Position numbers and translations under genes: made by a program. The notes beneath the pieces were generated by a model. It was not told the origin of the DNA and did no database searches. It saw only the letters and a program-made list of their open reading frames with translations. Shown piece by piece: positions 35,696-43,367 of a stretch of 64,000 nucleotides of DNA. The stretch is from NCBI GenBank assembly GCA_041741415.1, contig JBGSKC010000023.1, positions 1 to 64,000 of the forward strand, in the 5' to 3' direction. Source of the stretch: JANQTF01 sp041741415. Lineage in GTDB: Bacteria > Bacteroidota > Bacteroidia > J057. Positions within the stretch are counted from its first letter, which is position 1, and the number at the start of each line of letters is the position of its first letter.

Positions 35696-35935
35696 GTGCC
35701 CTCCGATTCGGCTTAAAAGACCAGTTGAAACAAACGCTTTCTGTATAGCCTGTTTCTGACGTAATGATACAAAAATAACTGTGGCTTATTCAACACTCCT
35801 GCCTTTTTGTTTAATTTTTTCCCAAATTTTTCAGTCAATTCTTCAACATTCCCCCGCCTGCCCTTTCAACAAAAAGCGCTCTTGTTCCAGGCAGGCTTTT
35901 GACCATTTTTCTCCTCTTCCCGCCATTCCTTTTCG

Positions 35936-35943
35936 TAGCTTTG
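35936..35943 (+). promoter_or_regulatory. candidate -7 element for ribBA
   Basis: TAGCTTTG matches TAnnTTTG 45 nt upstream of the ribBA ATG. No TTG lies 17-23 nt upstream, so it is a half match. I looked for an FMN riboswitch in this leader and did not see its conserved core. Confidence 0.4.
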
Positions 35944-35988
35944 CAATGTTTTTTTACTCCCAAAAAGGCAGGAAACGTGAAGTTTGTT

Positions 35989-37227
35989 ATGGATGATCAC
36001 CTTCTCATTGATCCGATTGAAAGTGCCATTGAGGATATTCGCGCAGGCAAAATGGTGATTGTGGTCGATGATCAGGACCGGGAAAACGAGGGCGATTTTG
36101 TCATGGCAGCCCAATTTGCCAGCCCCGAAGCCATCAACTTTATGGCCACCCACGGGCGGGGCCTTATTTGTGCGCCTCTCACCGAAGCACGCTGCGAGGC
36201 GCTCCAGCTCGACCTGATGGTGGGCAAAAACACTGAGCAGTTCAAAACAGCCTTCACCGTTTCTGTGGATTTCCTCGGAGGTGGCGTCACAACCGGCATC
36301 TCTGCTGCCGACCGCTCGCGCACCATCCAGGCCCTGATTGACCCCAATACCCAGCCCGGCGACCTTGCCCGCCCGGGCCATATTTTCCCGCTCAAAGCCC
36401 GTGATGGCGGCGTCCTGCGGCGATCCGGCCACACAGAGGCCAGCATCGACCTCGCCCTCCTCGCCGGACTTGAACCCGCCGCTGTGATCGTTGAAATCAT
36501 GAACGACGACGGCTCCATGGCCCGGCTCCCCGACCTGCGCAGGGTGGCCGACCGCTTTGGCCTCCGCCTCGTGACAATCGAAGACCTCATCAAATACCGC
36601 CTCCGGCACGAATCGCTCATCGACCGCGAAATCAGTGTGCAAATGCCCACTGAGCACGGCGATTTCGAGCTGTATGCCTACCGCCAGCGTGATACCGGCG
36701 AACTACACCTCGCCCTTGTCAAAGGCACCTGGGAACCCAATGAGCCTGTTCTCACCCGGGTTCACTCCTCCTGCATGACCGGCGACATCTTTGGTTCCTG
36801 CCGCTGCGACTGCGGCCCCCAGCTCGAAGCCGCCCTCAAGTTCGTCGAAAAAGAAGGCAAAGGCGTGGTGCTCTACATGAACCAGGAAGGCCGCGGCATC
36901 GGCCTGCTCAACAAGCTCAAGGCCTACAAACTCCAGGAAATGGGCCGCGACACCGTGGAAGCCAACCTCGAACTGGGCTTTAGCATGGACGAGCGCGACT
37001 ATGGCGTGGGTGCCCAGATCCTCCGAGACCTCGGGGTGAGGAAAATGCGCCTGATGACCAACAACCCCACCAAACGCGCCGGGCTGATCGGCTATGGCCT
37101 CGAGATCGTGGAGAACGTGCCCATTGAAATTCAGCCCAACCAGCACAACGAGCAATACCTGCTCACAAAAAAGCTCAAAATGGGCCATTCTATTCTCCAG
37201 GATGCCCCATCCGAACCTCCCTCCTAG
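35989..37227 (+). CDS. ribBA: bifunctional riboflavin enzyme RibBA
   Basis: A 412-residue fusion enzyme of riboflavin synthesis. Residues 1-205 are 3,4-dihydroxy-2-butanone 4-phosphate synthase, with the acidic loop VVDDQDRENEGDF at 25-37, THGRGLICAPL, and the substrate loop RDGGVLRRSGHTEASIDLA. Residues 210-412 are GTP cyclohydrolase II, with zinc ligands C262, C273 and C275 (SSCMTGDIFGSCRCDC) and the YMNQEGRGIGLLNKLKAY segment. The frame opens at a TTG at 35899, but the ATG at 35989 fits the family. Its stop lies 2 nt before the ATG of the membrane glycosyltransferase gene, so the two are co-transcribed. Confidence 0.96.
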   Translation: MDDHLLIDPIESAIEDIRAGKMVIVVDDQDRENEGDFVMAAQFASPEAINFMATHGRGLICAPLTEARCEALQLDLMVGKNTEQFKTAFTVSVDFLGGGVTTGISAADRSRTIQALIDPNTQPGDLARPGHIFPLKARDGGVLRRSGHTEASIDLALLAGLEPAAVIVEIMNDDGSMARLPDLRRVADRFGLRLVTIEDLIKYRLRHESLIDREISVQMPTEHGDFELYAYRQRDTGELHLALVKGTWEPNEPVLTRVHSSCMTGDIFGSCRCDCGPQLEAALKFVEKEGKGVVLYMNQEGRGIGLLNKLKAYKLQEMGRDTVEANLELGFSMDERDYGVGAQILRDLGVRKMRLMTNNPTKRAGLIGYGLEIVENVPIEIQPNQHNEQYLLTKKLKMGHSILQDAPSEPPS

Positions 37228-37229
37228 CC

Positions 37230-38783
37230 ATGCAAAAGGCCAGCTTCTGGATTCCGATCCTACATGCAACAGGCTTGCTTCTGCTCGGGGCCGCCCTCCT
37301 CTGGGCAGCCTTCGCCAAGTCCGGGCAAATGGCCTGGCCCTACCCGCTCGACGACAGCTACATCCATCTTTCCATTTCCAGAACCCTTGCCGAACAAGGC
37401 CTCTGGTCGCCGGTTCCGCACCGGTTTGAATTTTCTTCTTCCTCTCCCCTGTTCACCCTGCTGCTGGCTTGCCTGATCAGGCTTGGCGGCGAATGGGTGG
37501 GCTGGCCCATGCTGCTGGGGCTGCTGCCTGCTGCCGGAACCATCTGGCTGCTGTGGCACCACCTTTCCGGTTCTCTCCTTGAGCGAAGCTTGTGGCTCTG
37601 GGCGATTGTTTTGCTCACGCCCCTTCACCTGGTTCAACTCATGGGCATGGAGCACGCCCTGCATGGTTTTCTTTGCTTGTGGTGGCTGATCAACTGGATC
37701 CGGGACCAGGGGCGGCCTTCCTGGGTGTGGGTGGGGTTGTCGGTGGCAATGGTGCTGGCGAGATACGAAAGCCTTTTTCTGATGGGCGCTGCAGGGGCCT
37801 GGCTGCTTTGGCACCAGCAATGGCGCAGCTCGGTGGTCCTGGCCGTTGCAGGCTTGCTGCCGCTGTTCCTGCTCGGGGTCTATTCTGTTTCGCAGGGCGG
37901 CGAATGGCTGCCCAATTCTCTGCTGATGAAGGGACACCGGCCCGCAGGGGACCTATCTTCGTGGGTGGAATGGGGAATGGGAGTGCTCGACAAATTGTAC
38001 ACCCACCCTTTCATTTTCTCCTTGCTCACAATCAGCGCAGTGGGGGCCTGGCTGGGCCGTGGCTTGCCAACTGGCCTGAGGGCTGCAGCATGGGTGCTGC
38101 AACTGGCGGCATGGGGCCATGTGCTGTTTGCCGAAATCGGCGGCTACCGATATGAAGCCTATCTGTTCCTCACCCATGGCCTGTTGCTGGCCTTGTTGCT
38201 GAAAGAATGGGGCAAACAAATAACCATGCCATGGCTGATGGCAGGAATTTGGCTGGGCATTCCCTTGATGATCCGGTCTTTGTTTTTCACGGCAAATTAC
38301 CCGTTGGCGGTCCAGAACATTTACCACCAAAGCGTGCAGGTTGGGAAGTTTTTGGCCACGTACTACCCGGAAACGCCGGTGGCGATGCACGACATTGGCG
38401 TGGCGACCTATCTGGGCGATTTCCCCCTCACCGACCTGGCAGCCATTTCAGATCTGGAAGTGTACCGGATGTATGCTGGCGGCGAGTTTACTCCGGAAGG
38501 AGTAGAGCGCCTGCTGGAACGAAGGGGAGTGAAGCTTGCGGTTATCCAACAGGGGTGGATGGGCTATGTGATGCCGCCTGAGTGGCGCTGTGCAGGAAGC
38601 TGGACGATCCCCGACCATTTCATCATTTCCTTACCGGAGGTGTTTTTCTGGGCGGCAGACGATACTACCTACGCCGGGCTGGTGAGGAATTTGCAGGATT
38701 ACCAGCCGGGGCTTCCGGAGGGGATTGTAGCAGAGGGAGCGTATATGGGGAGTCCGTTGCCGGAGGTTAAGACACCACAATAA
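37230..38783 (+). CDS. polytopic membrane glycosyltransferase (GT39/ArnT-like)
   Basis: A 517-residue protein with about ten membrane segments in the first 370 residues and a soluble C-terminal domain. After the first membrane helix, the first external loop holds PLDDSYIHLSISRTLAEQG (residues about 38-56), the acidic D-D motif typical of GT-C transferases that use polyprenyl-phosphate sugars. Such enzymes attach sugars to lipid or protein on the outer face of the inner membrane. The C-terminal part (VAMHDIGVATYLGDFPLTDL...) resembles the periplasmic domain of these proteins. The ATG lies 2 nt after the ribBA stop. Donor and acceptor are not known. Confidence 0.8.
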   Translation: MQKASFWIPILHATGLLLLGAALLWAAFAKSGQMAWPYPLDDSYIHLSISRTLAEQGLWSPVPHRFEFSSSSPLFTLLLACLIRLGGEWVGWPMLLGLLPAAGTIWLLWHHLSGSLLERSLWLWAIVLLTPLHLVQLMGMEHALHGFLCLWWLINWIRDQGRPSWVWVGLSVAMVLARYESLFLMGAAGAWLLWHQQWRSSVVLAVAGLLPLFLLGVYSVSQGGEWLPNSLLMKGHRPAGDLSSWVEWGMGVLDKLYTHPFIFSLLTISAVGAWLGRGLPTGLRAAAWVLQLAAWGHVLFAEIGGYRYEAYLFLTHGLLLALLLKEWGKQITMPWLMAGIWLGIPLMIRSLFFTANYPLAVQNIYHQSVQVGKFLATYYPETPVAMHDIGVATYLGDFPLTDLAAISDLEVYRMYAGGEFTPEGVERLLERRGVKLAVIQQGWMGYVMPPEWRCAGSWTIPDHFIISLPEVFFWAADDTTYAGLVRNLQDYQPGLPEGIVAEGAYMGSPLPEVKTPQ

Positions 38784-38789
38784 AAAAAG

Positions 38790-38816
38790 GAGGCTGCTTC
38801 CATGGGAAACAGCCTC
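38790..38816. terminator. terminator hairpin between convergent genes
   Basis: Stem GAGGCTG/CAGCCTC extended past one mismatch by TTCC/GGAA, with loop ATG. TTTTCTAT follows on the plus side and, read on the minus strand, CCTTTTTTTATTG follows, so it can end both the glycosyltransferase transcript and the RRM transcript. Confidence 0.85.
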
Positions 38817-38843
38817 TTTTCTATCAGGGTTGGAAACCCGATC

Positions 38844-39260
38844 TCAATAGCGATCTCTTCCGTAGCCACCGCGATCGCGGTCACCACTGCGACCACCGCG
38901 GTCGCCACCGCCGCCGCCGCCACCGCCGCTACGACCGCCACGGTCGCCGCCACGGTCACCACCACGGAAACCACCACCGCCACCACTTCCGCCGCCGCCA
39001 CCGAATGGACGGGGTTGTCTGGGTTTAGCAGGATTGACCTTCAGTTGACGGCCACCGAAATCGGCACCATCAAGGGCTTCCTGAGCTTGCTCAGCGCCGT
39101 CGTCATCCATTTCAACGAATGCGAAGCCGCGTGAGCGACCAGTCTCCCGGTCCAGCACGATCTTGACGCTGTCCACGTCACCATAGTCGGAAAACAGGGT
39201 TGACAATTCTTCCTCCGTTACATTAAAGGGGAGGTTGCCAACGTACAATGAAACTGACAT
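38844..39260 (-). CDS. RNA-binding protein with RRM and glycine/arginine-rich tail
   Basis: A 138-residue protein. Residues 1-80 form an RNA recognition motif with RNP2 (LYVGNL) and RNP1 (RSRGFAFVEM) intact; the tail (about 88-138) is G/R/D/Y-rich with RGG- and GGDRGG-type repeats, as in bacterial Rbp proteins and plant glycine-rich RNA-binding proteins. It probably binds single-stranded RNA and may act in cold or stress response. The frame opens at 39374, but the ATG at 39260 begins MSVSLYVGNLPFN, the family start. The promoter at 39422-39452 gives a leader of about 155 nt, which could itself be regulated. Confidence 0.93.
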   Translation of the reverse strand: MSVSLYVGNLPFNVTEEELSTLFSDYGDVDSVKIVLDRETGRSRGFAFVEMDDDGAEQAQEALDGADFGGRQLKVNPAKPRQPRPFGGGGGSGGGGGFRGGDRGGDRGGRSGGGGGGGGDRGGRSGDRDRGGYGRDRY

Positions 39261-39421
39261 GTGAGAAAAAAGTAAAAATAAAACAGTGACATTCGACCCG
39301 GCAGTGGGGCCCGATAGAGGCGGATAGACTTGATCGAGCTGGTATTTCAGAAGGGAAATGGAGCAGGCGAGCAAACACTATCAATCAACGATTCAGGCTA
39401 AGGCTGACAAGCAGAACTTGG

Positions 39422-39452
39422 CAAACATAGCAGGAAGATTCGGATTCTCCAA
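39422..39452 (-). promoter_or_regulatory. Bacteroidota-type promoter TTG-N20-TATGTTTG of the RRM gene
   Basis: On the minus strand TTG (plus 39450-39452) is followed after 20 nt by TATGTTTG (39422-39429). It has the same spacing and -7 octamer as the surface-protein promoter at 31986-32016. Predicted start of transcription near 39415. Confidence 0.6.
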
Positions 39453-39489
39453 AAACAATTTTCGATTGCTTCTTTCCCTAACAATTTCT

Positions 39490-39519
39490 GACTCAATTGA
39501 TTGAGCAATCAATTGAGTC
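39490..39519. promoter_or_regulatory. 30-nt perfect inverted repeat, possible operator
   Basis: Arms GACTCAATTGATT and its exact reverse complement enclose GAGC. No T-run follows on either side. It lies 37 nt upstream of the -33 element of the RRM promoter, a place suited to an activator or repressor site. The rest of 39261-39838 carries no gene that I can support. Confidence 0.55.
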
Positions 39520-39725
39520 CTGAATCCGGCTTTCCAGCTCCCTTTGACCGTTTTTGAAGGTGGAATTTCCCTCAATTCCACTCGATGATCCTTCGCCGCT
39601 TCGATATATCGATTTATTTTTGTTCGTTCAAAAGCCCGAAATTGTGTCTGGCTTTATGGGGAATTGAGTTGGCAAAAGAAAAGGACGAGCCCGACCACTT
39701 CATCGTTTTGGAGCGGCTGCTGCGC

Positions 39726-39743
39726 CTGGCGAAGATCAAAGCT
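39726..39743. repeat. left copy of 18-bp direct repeat flanking the toxin-antitoxin patch
   Basis: CTGGCGAAGATCAAAGCT occurs here and again at 40978-40995, bracketing both toxin-antitoxin modules. This copy lies in a short open stretch reading VLERLLRLAKIKADAGAG before a stop (about 39680-39760), which may be the tail of a lost gene. Confidence 0.5.
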
Positions 39744-39838
39744 GATGCGGGAGCCGGGTGATTGTTTGCCTATGTCCCCGGTGCTCGATTTTCAACACAC
39801 ATGGAAAAAATCTGTATTTTGAGGAAAAGTAAGGTAAG

Positions 39839-40081
39839 ATGATCAACTGGCAGGAACGTATTCATTCAGATTCACAAATCATGGTGGGAAAACCCGTTAT
39901 CAAGGGCACCCGCCTCACAGTTGAGTTTTTACTGGAGCGACTGGCCAGTGGCTGGCCCCCCCAGGAGTTGCTGGAGAACTATCCTCAGCTTCATGCTCAT
40001 GATATTCAGGCACTGTTTGCCTATGCGCTCGATAGCCTGAACGACGGATTGCTTTATCCTGTCAATAAACGTAGCGCATAA
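39839..40081 (+). CDS. DUF433 antitoxin (VapB45-like)
   Basis: An 80-residue protein of the DUF433 family, small winged-helix-like proteins that pair with DUF5615 PIN-like toxins. Typical sequence: the GKPVIKGTRLTVEFLLERLA core near residues 17-36 and the ELLENYPQLHAHDIQALFAYAL helix pair. ATG at 39839. The downstream toxin frame overlaps its stop codon. It is expected to neutralise the toxin and to bind the shared promoter. Confidence 0.9.
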   Translation: MINWQERIHSDSQIMVGKPVIKGTRLTVEFLLERLASGWPPQELLENYPQLHAHDIQALFAYALDSLNDGLLYPVNKRSA

Positions 40082-40431
40082 AATTACTGGCTAACGAGAA
40101 TATTCCGATCAAAAGCAGTCATTATCTCACTCATGTAGGGTACGATATCCTGCACATTACCGAGGTTAAAGCTGGAATTACAGATGAAGAAGTGATGAAC
40201 TTCGCCGTTGAGCAGGGTCGGGTAATTTTGACTTTTGATCGGGATTATAGCGTCCTGATTTTTCGGGACGGGCACCGTCCACCCGGTGTCATTTATCTTC
40301 GCTTACAGGATTTTCATCCCGTTTTTCCTGGAGAACTGGTTCATGAGTTGATCCAAACCGGCGAGTTTGAATTTGAAGGACAGTTCAGCGTGGTGAGCGA
40401 TAAAAATATCAGGCAGCGTAAAATCCCCTGA
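40078..40431 (+). CDS. DUF5615 PIN-like toxin, start codon and first active-site Asp apparently lost
   Basis: The frame reads on from the DUF433 stop: KLLANENIPIKSSHYLTHVG, then VILTFDRDYSVLIFRDGHRP, ending in SDKNIRQRKIP. Relatives begin M-K/R-x-L-x-D-E-N-x-P, with ATG overlapping the antitoxin stop and Asp as the first metal-binding acid. Here the codon in the start position is ATA (40078) and the DEN triplet is NEN. Both changes fit single G-to-A transitions. Later starts (CTG 40087, GTG 40192) would remove conserved parts. The second acid motif TFDRD is intact. I read it as a toxin being disarmed; translation from ATA is possible but inefficient. Confidence 0.65.
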   Translation: MKLLANENIPIKSSHYLTHVGYDILHITEVKAGITDEEVMNFAVEQGRVILTFDRDYSVLIFRDGHRPPGVIYLRLQDFHPVFPGELVHELIQTGEFEFEGQFSVVSDKNIRQRKIP

Positions 40432-40612
40432 TAGTCTGCCCTATTTCCAATGTTGCTTTCAATGAAATAATTTCACCATACTCCCGAAAGATTTCCCTGG
40501 TAATGAACAGGTGGAATTTTCCCTTGATCAACCCATCGAAGATCGGTCGGTATGGCGAACGTTTGGGTAAAGACATCAGCTGCACATTCGTATCAAAAAC
40601 GACCTTTTTCAT
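40409..40612 (-). pseudogene. truncated PIN-domain toxin
   Basis: 67 codons starting at ATG 40612 with the conserved PIN N-terminus KKVVFDTNVQLMSLPKRSPY and the second acid region TREIFREYGEII. Full toxins of this family run to about 130-140 residues; here homology ends near residue 52 and the frame stops inside the 3' end of the opposing DUF5615 gene. The last two PIN acids are missing, so it should be inactive. Its ATG directly follows the stop of the antitoxin gene. Confidence 0.75.
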
Positions 40613-40813
40613 TCAACCCTGAATTCTCATATGTTCGCTTGCCCACTCCTCCATTTTTTCCTGGCCCCACCCATTTTCCTTAAAAAGTTGGTCAATATCC
40701 TGCGTGATTTTCTCTGCGAAATAGGCAGCCAGCATTGATTTTATCTCTAACAGCTGGGGTTTGCTCAGGTTAAAGCTGAACATTTTCAACAGCTCCAACT
40801 GCAAATTGCTCAT
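40613..40813 (-). CDS. antitoxin partner of the PIN-domain toxin
   Basis: A 66-residue protein (MSNLQLELLKMFSFNLSKPQ...) of a small Bacteroidota antitoxin type commonly found directly before PIN toxins: an N-terminal helix LQLELLKMFS, a middle LLEIKSMLAAYFAEKI and a C-terminal toxin-binding tail EEWASEHMRIQG. The frame is open to 40870, but the ATG at 40813 fits the family start. Its stop abuts the toxin ATG. With the toxin truncated it may now be an orphan. Confidence 0.75.
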   Translation of the reverse strand: MSNLQLELLKMFSFNLSKPQLLEIKSMLAAYFAEKITQDIDQLFKENGWGQEKMEEWASEHMRIQG

Positions 40814-40977
40814 TCCTTGTGGGTTTTGCATCTTTAGCAAGTTAAGCTTTTTCAAAGGTAGGGTTTTCATGTCTCTGGTCCAAAGTCCCTGCCTTTTCCC
40901 TTTCTTGCGTGAAGCAAGCAGTTACACCTCATACCCCTACGGAAACCCTCCGCGGCTGTTGCAGACCTGGCAGCCGT

Positions 40978-40995
40978 CTGGCGAAGATCAAAGCT
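40978..40995. repeat. right copy of 18-bp direct repeat
   Basis: Second CTGGCGAAGATCAAAGCT, 1252 bp after the first. Upstream similarity extends weakly (CGGCTGTTGC here against CGGCTGCTGC), so it may be a remnant of a common parent sequence and not a target-site duplication. Confidence 0.5.
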
Positions 40996-41019
40996 TACTC
41001 TGGAGAGGCATGAAGCGGT

Positions 41020-41160
41020 ATGTTTCAGAAGAAACCCGGAGGAAGAGGGTCGTCACAAGCGGAAATCCTGAATAGAAAGCTAAGCGAAAAAGAGCGCCTG
41101 GTGTACGCCCTCTACGGGCTCACTAAGAAGGAAACCGCGGTGGTGGAAAAAGGAGGTTGA
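41020..41160 (+). pseudogene. 3' fragment of a type II/BREX-like DNA methyltransferase
   Basis: A 46-codon open stretch ending in KLSEKERLVYALYGLTKKET and AVVEKGG. The LYGLT-x-x-E-x-x-x-VE ending is the hallmark C-terminus of Eco57I-type and PglX-type adenine methyltransferases. Nothing upstream encodes the catalytic NPPY part, so this is the 3' remnant of a lost restriction-modification gene next to the toxin-antitoxin patch. Confidence 0.6.
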
Positions 41161-41300
41161 GGCTGCATGAAGAACTTTCCACGGAGGTTGTGGATCGGGA
41201 GATCATGCATAAATAGTTTTCCATATTTCAACAAAACCCCGACCTAAAGCGTTATTTTTTATAAGATCATTCCTATTAGTACACTATCTATCAACCTATT

Positions 41301-42194
41301 ATGCACAACGTGTTCTCCATTTGCCTGATGCTGTTCACGCCGCTGTTGGCCCTGGCCCAGCCGCAGTTGTCCAATCCGTCGTTTGAAGGTCCGCCGGGAA
41401 TCGGCACTTTGCCTTCGGGCTGGTTCTTCTGTTTTAACCTGAGTACCCCCGACACCCAGCCTGGCTTTCACGATGTGGACCTCCCACCCACCGACGGAAG
41501 CAGCTACCTGGGCCTGGTAGGCAGGGGTGGCATTACTGTCCCTTACGGGCTGGCCTATAATGGCACAGTAGAAGACGCACGGACCCTGCTTAGCAGCCCG
41601 CTCGAGGCCGGAGTGTTTTACAAGCTGGAAATCGACCTGGCTCATGAGCCCGAATTTACCTCCTACAGCCTGGCCGATAACGTTGACTATCCCTTCCCCA
41701 TGCAACTGGAAGTTTATGGAACCTTTGGCGAATGCGACAGCGGTGAACTGCTGTGGCGCAGCCCTGTGATCGACCACCCCGAGTGGCGCACCTATGAAGC
41801 CGAACTCCTGCCCTTGAAAGGGCCCTACAATTATCTGATGCTCCAGGCTGCTTTTCCGGATGGGGTTGCGGTGCTGGGGAATGTGAACCTGGACCATCTG
41901 CGCCTGACAACCCTGGGGCCCATTGCGCCACAGTGGCAGATGCCGAATGTGTTTTCGCCCAATGGCGACGGGATCAACGATTTTTTCCAGCCTTTTGACC
42001 TGACAGACATCTCAGGGTTTGAGGTAGTGATTTTCGACCGGTGGGGGCGAAAAATGTACCAGGGACCCAGCGCCTGGGATGGAACCTTTGAAGGCAGGCC
42101 TTGTCCGGAGGGGGTGTACTTCTATGAGTTGAAAGTAGTGGACCTGATCGGGCGGCAGCAGCGACAAACAGGCTCTTGTACGCTGGTGCGCTAA
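41301..42194 (+). CDS. secreted protein with T9SS type B sorting domain
   Basis: A 297-residue exported protein with signal peptide MHNVFSICLMLFTPLLALAQ. Residues about 22-205 form a carbohydrate-binding-like jelly-roll region (LSNPSFEGPPGIGTLPSGWF, SSYLGLVGRGG, YKLEIDLAHEPE). From about residue 212 comes a type B (gliding-motility-associated) sorting domain: PNVFSPNGDGINDFFQPF, then VVIFDRWGRKMYQGPSAWDG and PEGVYFYELKVVD. Type B domains direct T9SS export and anchoring or release on the cell surface. The ATG at 41301 is clear. It opens a run of four plus-strand surface genes. Confidence 0.9.
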   Translation: MHNVFSICLMLFTPLLALAQPQLSNPSFEGPPGIGTLPSGWFFCFNLSTPDTQPGFHDVDLPPTDGSSYLGLVGRGGITVPYGLAYNGTVEDARTLLSSPLEAGVFYKLEIDLAHEPEFTSYSLADNVDYPFPMQLEVYGTFGECDSGELLWRSPVIDHPEWRTYEAELLPLKGPYNYLMLQAAFPDGVAVLGNVNLDHLRLTTLGPIAPQWQMPNVFSPNGDGINDFFQPFDLTDISGFEVVIFDRWGRKMYQGPSAWDGTFEGRPCPEGVYFYELKVVDLIGRQQRQTGSCTLVR

Positions 42195-42597
42195 CGGCCC
42201 TCAGCCCCCGCTGTTCTGCAGGGGTGGATCAGCCGCAACGGAAACCATCCTCTCCATCTCCAGCCTCACAGCGAAGCGGTCTCCCAAGGCACCGTCGTTG
42301 GGCCTTGTTCCGGCTCCTGGCTCCTGATTCTCGTATCCCTGCACGGCTCCCGATTCCCAAAAATTAACATCAAGTTTGCAGGCTGATTTTATGCAATCCC
42401 CCTATTTGCCAATCTCTTCTTCTTTGGCAGGGAGGGTGACCCGCTTTTTGTCTGTCTCATCTAAAGGTGGAAAGCTTGACTTTTTCTGAATCAACAAGCC
42501 GGAATTGGTAGGCTATTTGAACAAGGAGAGAACAAGGTGAAATTTGCCCTGGGTGCAACCCGGGGTTTCCGCTCACAGAGAAACTGAATCACGGCCT
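42195..42597. other. gene-free region with degenerate repeat
   Basis: A 403-bp gap. 42305-42360 contains the C/T-rich GGCTCCTGATTCTCG-type words seen at other intergenic repeats in this window. No gene, hairpin terminator or full promoter match is seen. Confidence 0.5.
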
Positions 42598-43305
42598 ATG
42601 CCCAGACGCTATACGTTGTTTTTCCTGCTTCTTGGCACATTTTCCCTGCTCCCGGCCCAGGTAGTCAGGGTAGATTCGCTCATTAACCTCGATACGGAGG
42701 TCTCCATTGTGTATAGCATTTCAGACAGTCTGGAGGGCTTTCGCTTTCACGTTGATCTTTTTGCCATCGCCGGAAATGACACCCTGTCGCTGGCTGGCAG
42801 CCCGGGCTACCCAACCGACAGCCTCGAAGCAGGCAGCTACCGGATGCGCTGGGATGCGGCTCAGGCCTTGGGCCGGTACCGCGGGAGTCTTCAGGTCCTT
42901 GTGACCGCCCGGCCCGGCTTCCGTGTTACCAGCCCCCCCGAACTCTCCTACCGCCACGGCCAGGAATTGAAGCTCCGCTGGTATGGCGGAAACGCCATGA
43001 ACGAGCAATTCTCCGTGGTGCTCTTCCAGGGAAACCAGCCCGTTGACACCACCGAATTGCTCTTCGGCGTGCTGTCGGGAACTTTTCCCATTACTGAAAA
43101 CATCAAACCCGGCGAAGGGTATTCCCTGCGCATGATCGGGAAAACATCAGGTATCGTATATGACAGCCCTCCTTTTTCTGTGACCAGGGTCAGGAAAAAA
43201 AAATGGGTCTGGATCGCAATTCCTGCGGCCCTGCTCACCGCAGGACTCACCTATTGGCTGCTTTTCGACGGCATTGACCCGCCGGAGCCGGTCCCTGTTC
43301 GCTGA
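42598..43305 (+). CDS. exported protein with C-terminal membrane anchor
   Basis: A 235-residue protein. The frame opens at 42544, but the ATG at 42598 begins a signal peptide (RRYTLFFLLLGTFSLLPAQ). The exported part (about 22-195) consists of two Ig-like or fibronectin-like beta domains (VSIVYSISDSLEGFRFHVDL, RYRGSLQVLVTARPGFRVTS, GQELKLRWYGGNAMNEQFSV). KKKWVWIAIPAALLTAGLTY follows, a membrane helix preceded by basic residues, and a short D/P-rich tail. The order basic-helix-tail would place the tail outside, so orientation is not simple. Directly upstream of the giant FG-GAP protein and probably co-expressed. Family not recognised. Confidence 0.75.
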   Translation: MPRRYTLFFLLLGTFSLLPAQVVRVDSLINLDTEVSIVYSISDSLEGFRFHVDLFAIAGNDTLSLAGSPGYPTDSLEAGSYRMRWDAAQALGRYRGSLQVLVTARPGFRVTSPPELSYRHGQELKLRWYGGNAMNEQFSVVLFQGNQPVDTTELLFGVLSGTFPITENIKPGEGYSLRMIGKTSGIVYDSPPFSVTRVRKKKWVWIAIPAALLTAGLTYWLLFDGIDPPEPVPVR

Positions 43306-43329
43306 CTGCTTACCCCGCCTTTCCCCGCT

Positions 43330-43337
43330 TACTTTCG
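43330..43337 (+). promoter_or_regulatory. candidate -7 element for the giant FG-GAP gene
   Basis: TACTTTCG, one base from TAnnTTTG, 30 nt before the ATG at 43368. No matching -33 TTG is seen. Confidence 0.3.
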
Positions 43338-43367
43338 TTCCGGAATAGAACTCAACCTAACGCACCT

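Noticed and set aside
35696..35988. Possible FMN riboswitch before ribBA
   Set aside because: The conserved core of the FMN element is not present; the leader is short and T-rich.
39393..39581. Minus-strand frame of 62 codons upstream of the RRM gene
   Set aside because: It covers the RRM promoter and the 30-nt palindrome; no domain or signal, so chance is likelier.
40761..41075. Plus-strand frame of 104 codons opposite the antitoxin
   Set aside because: Half lies antisense to the antitoxin, and the rest has no recognisable domain.
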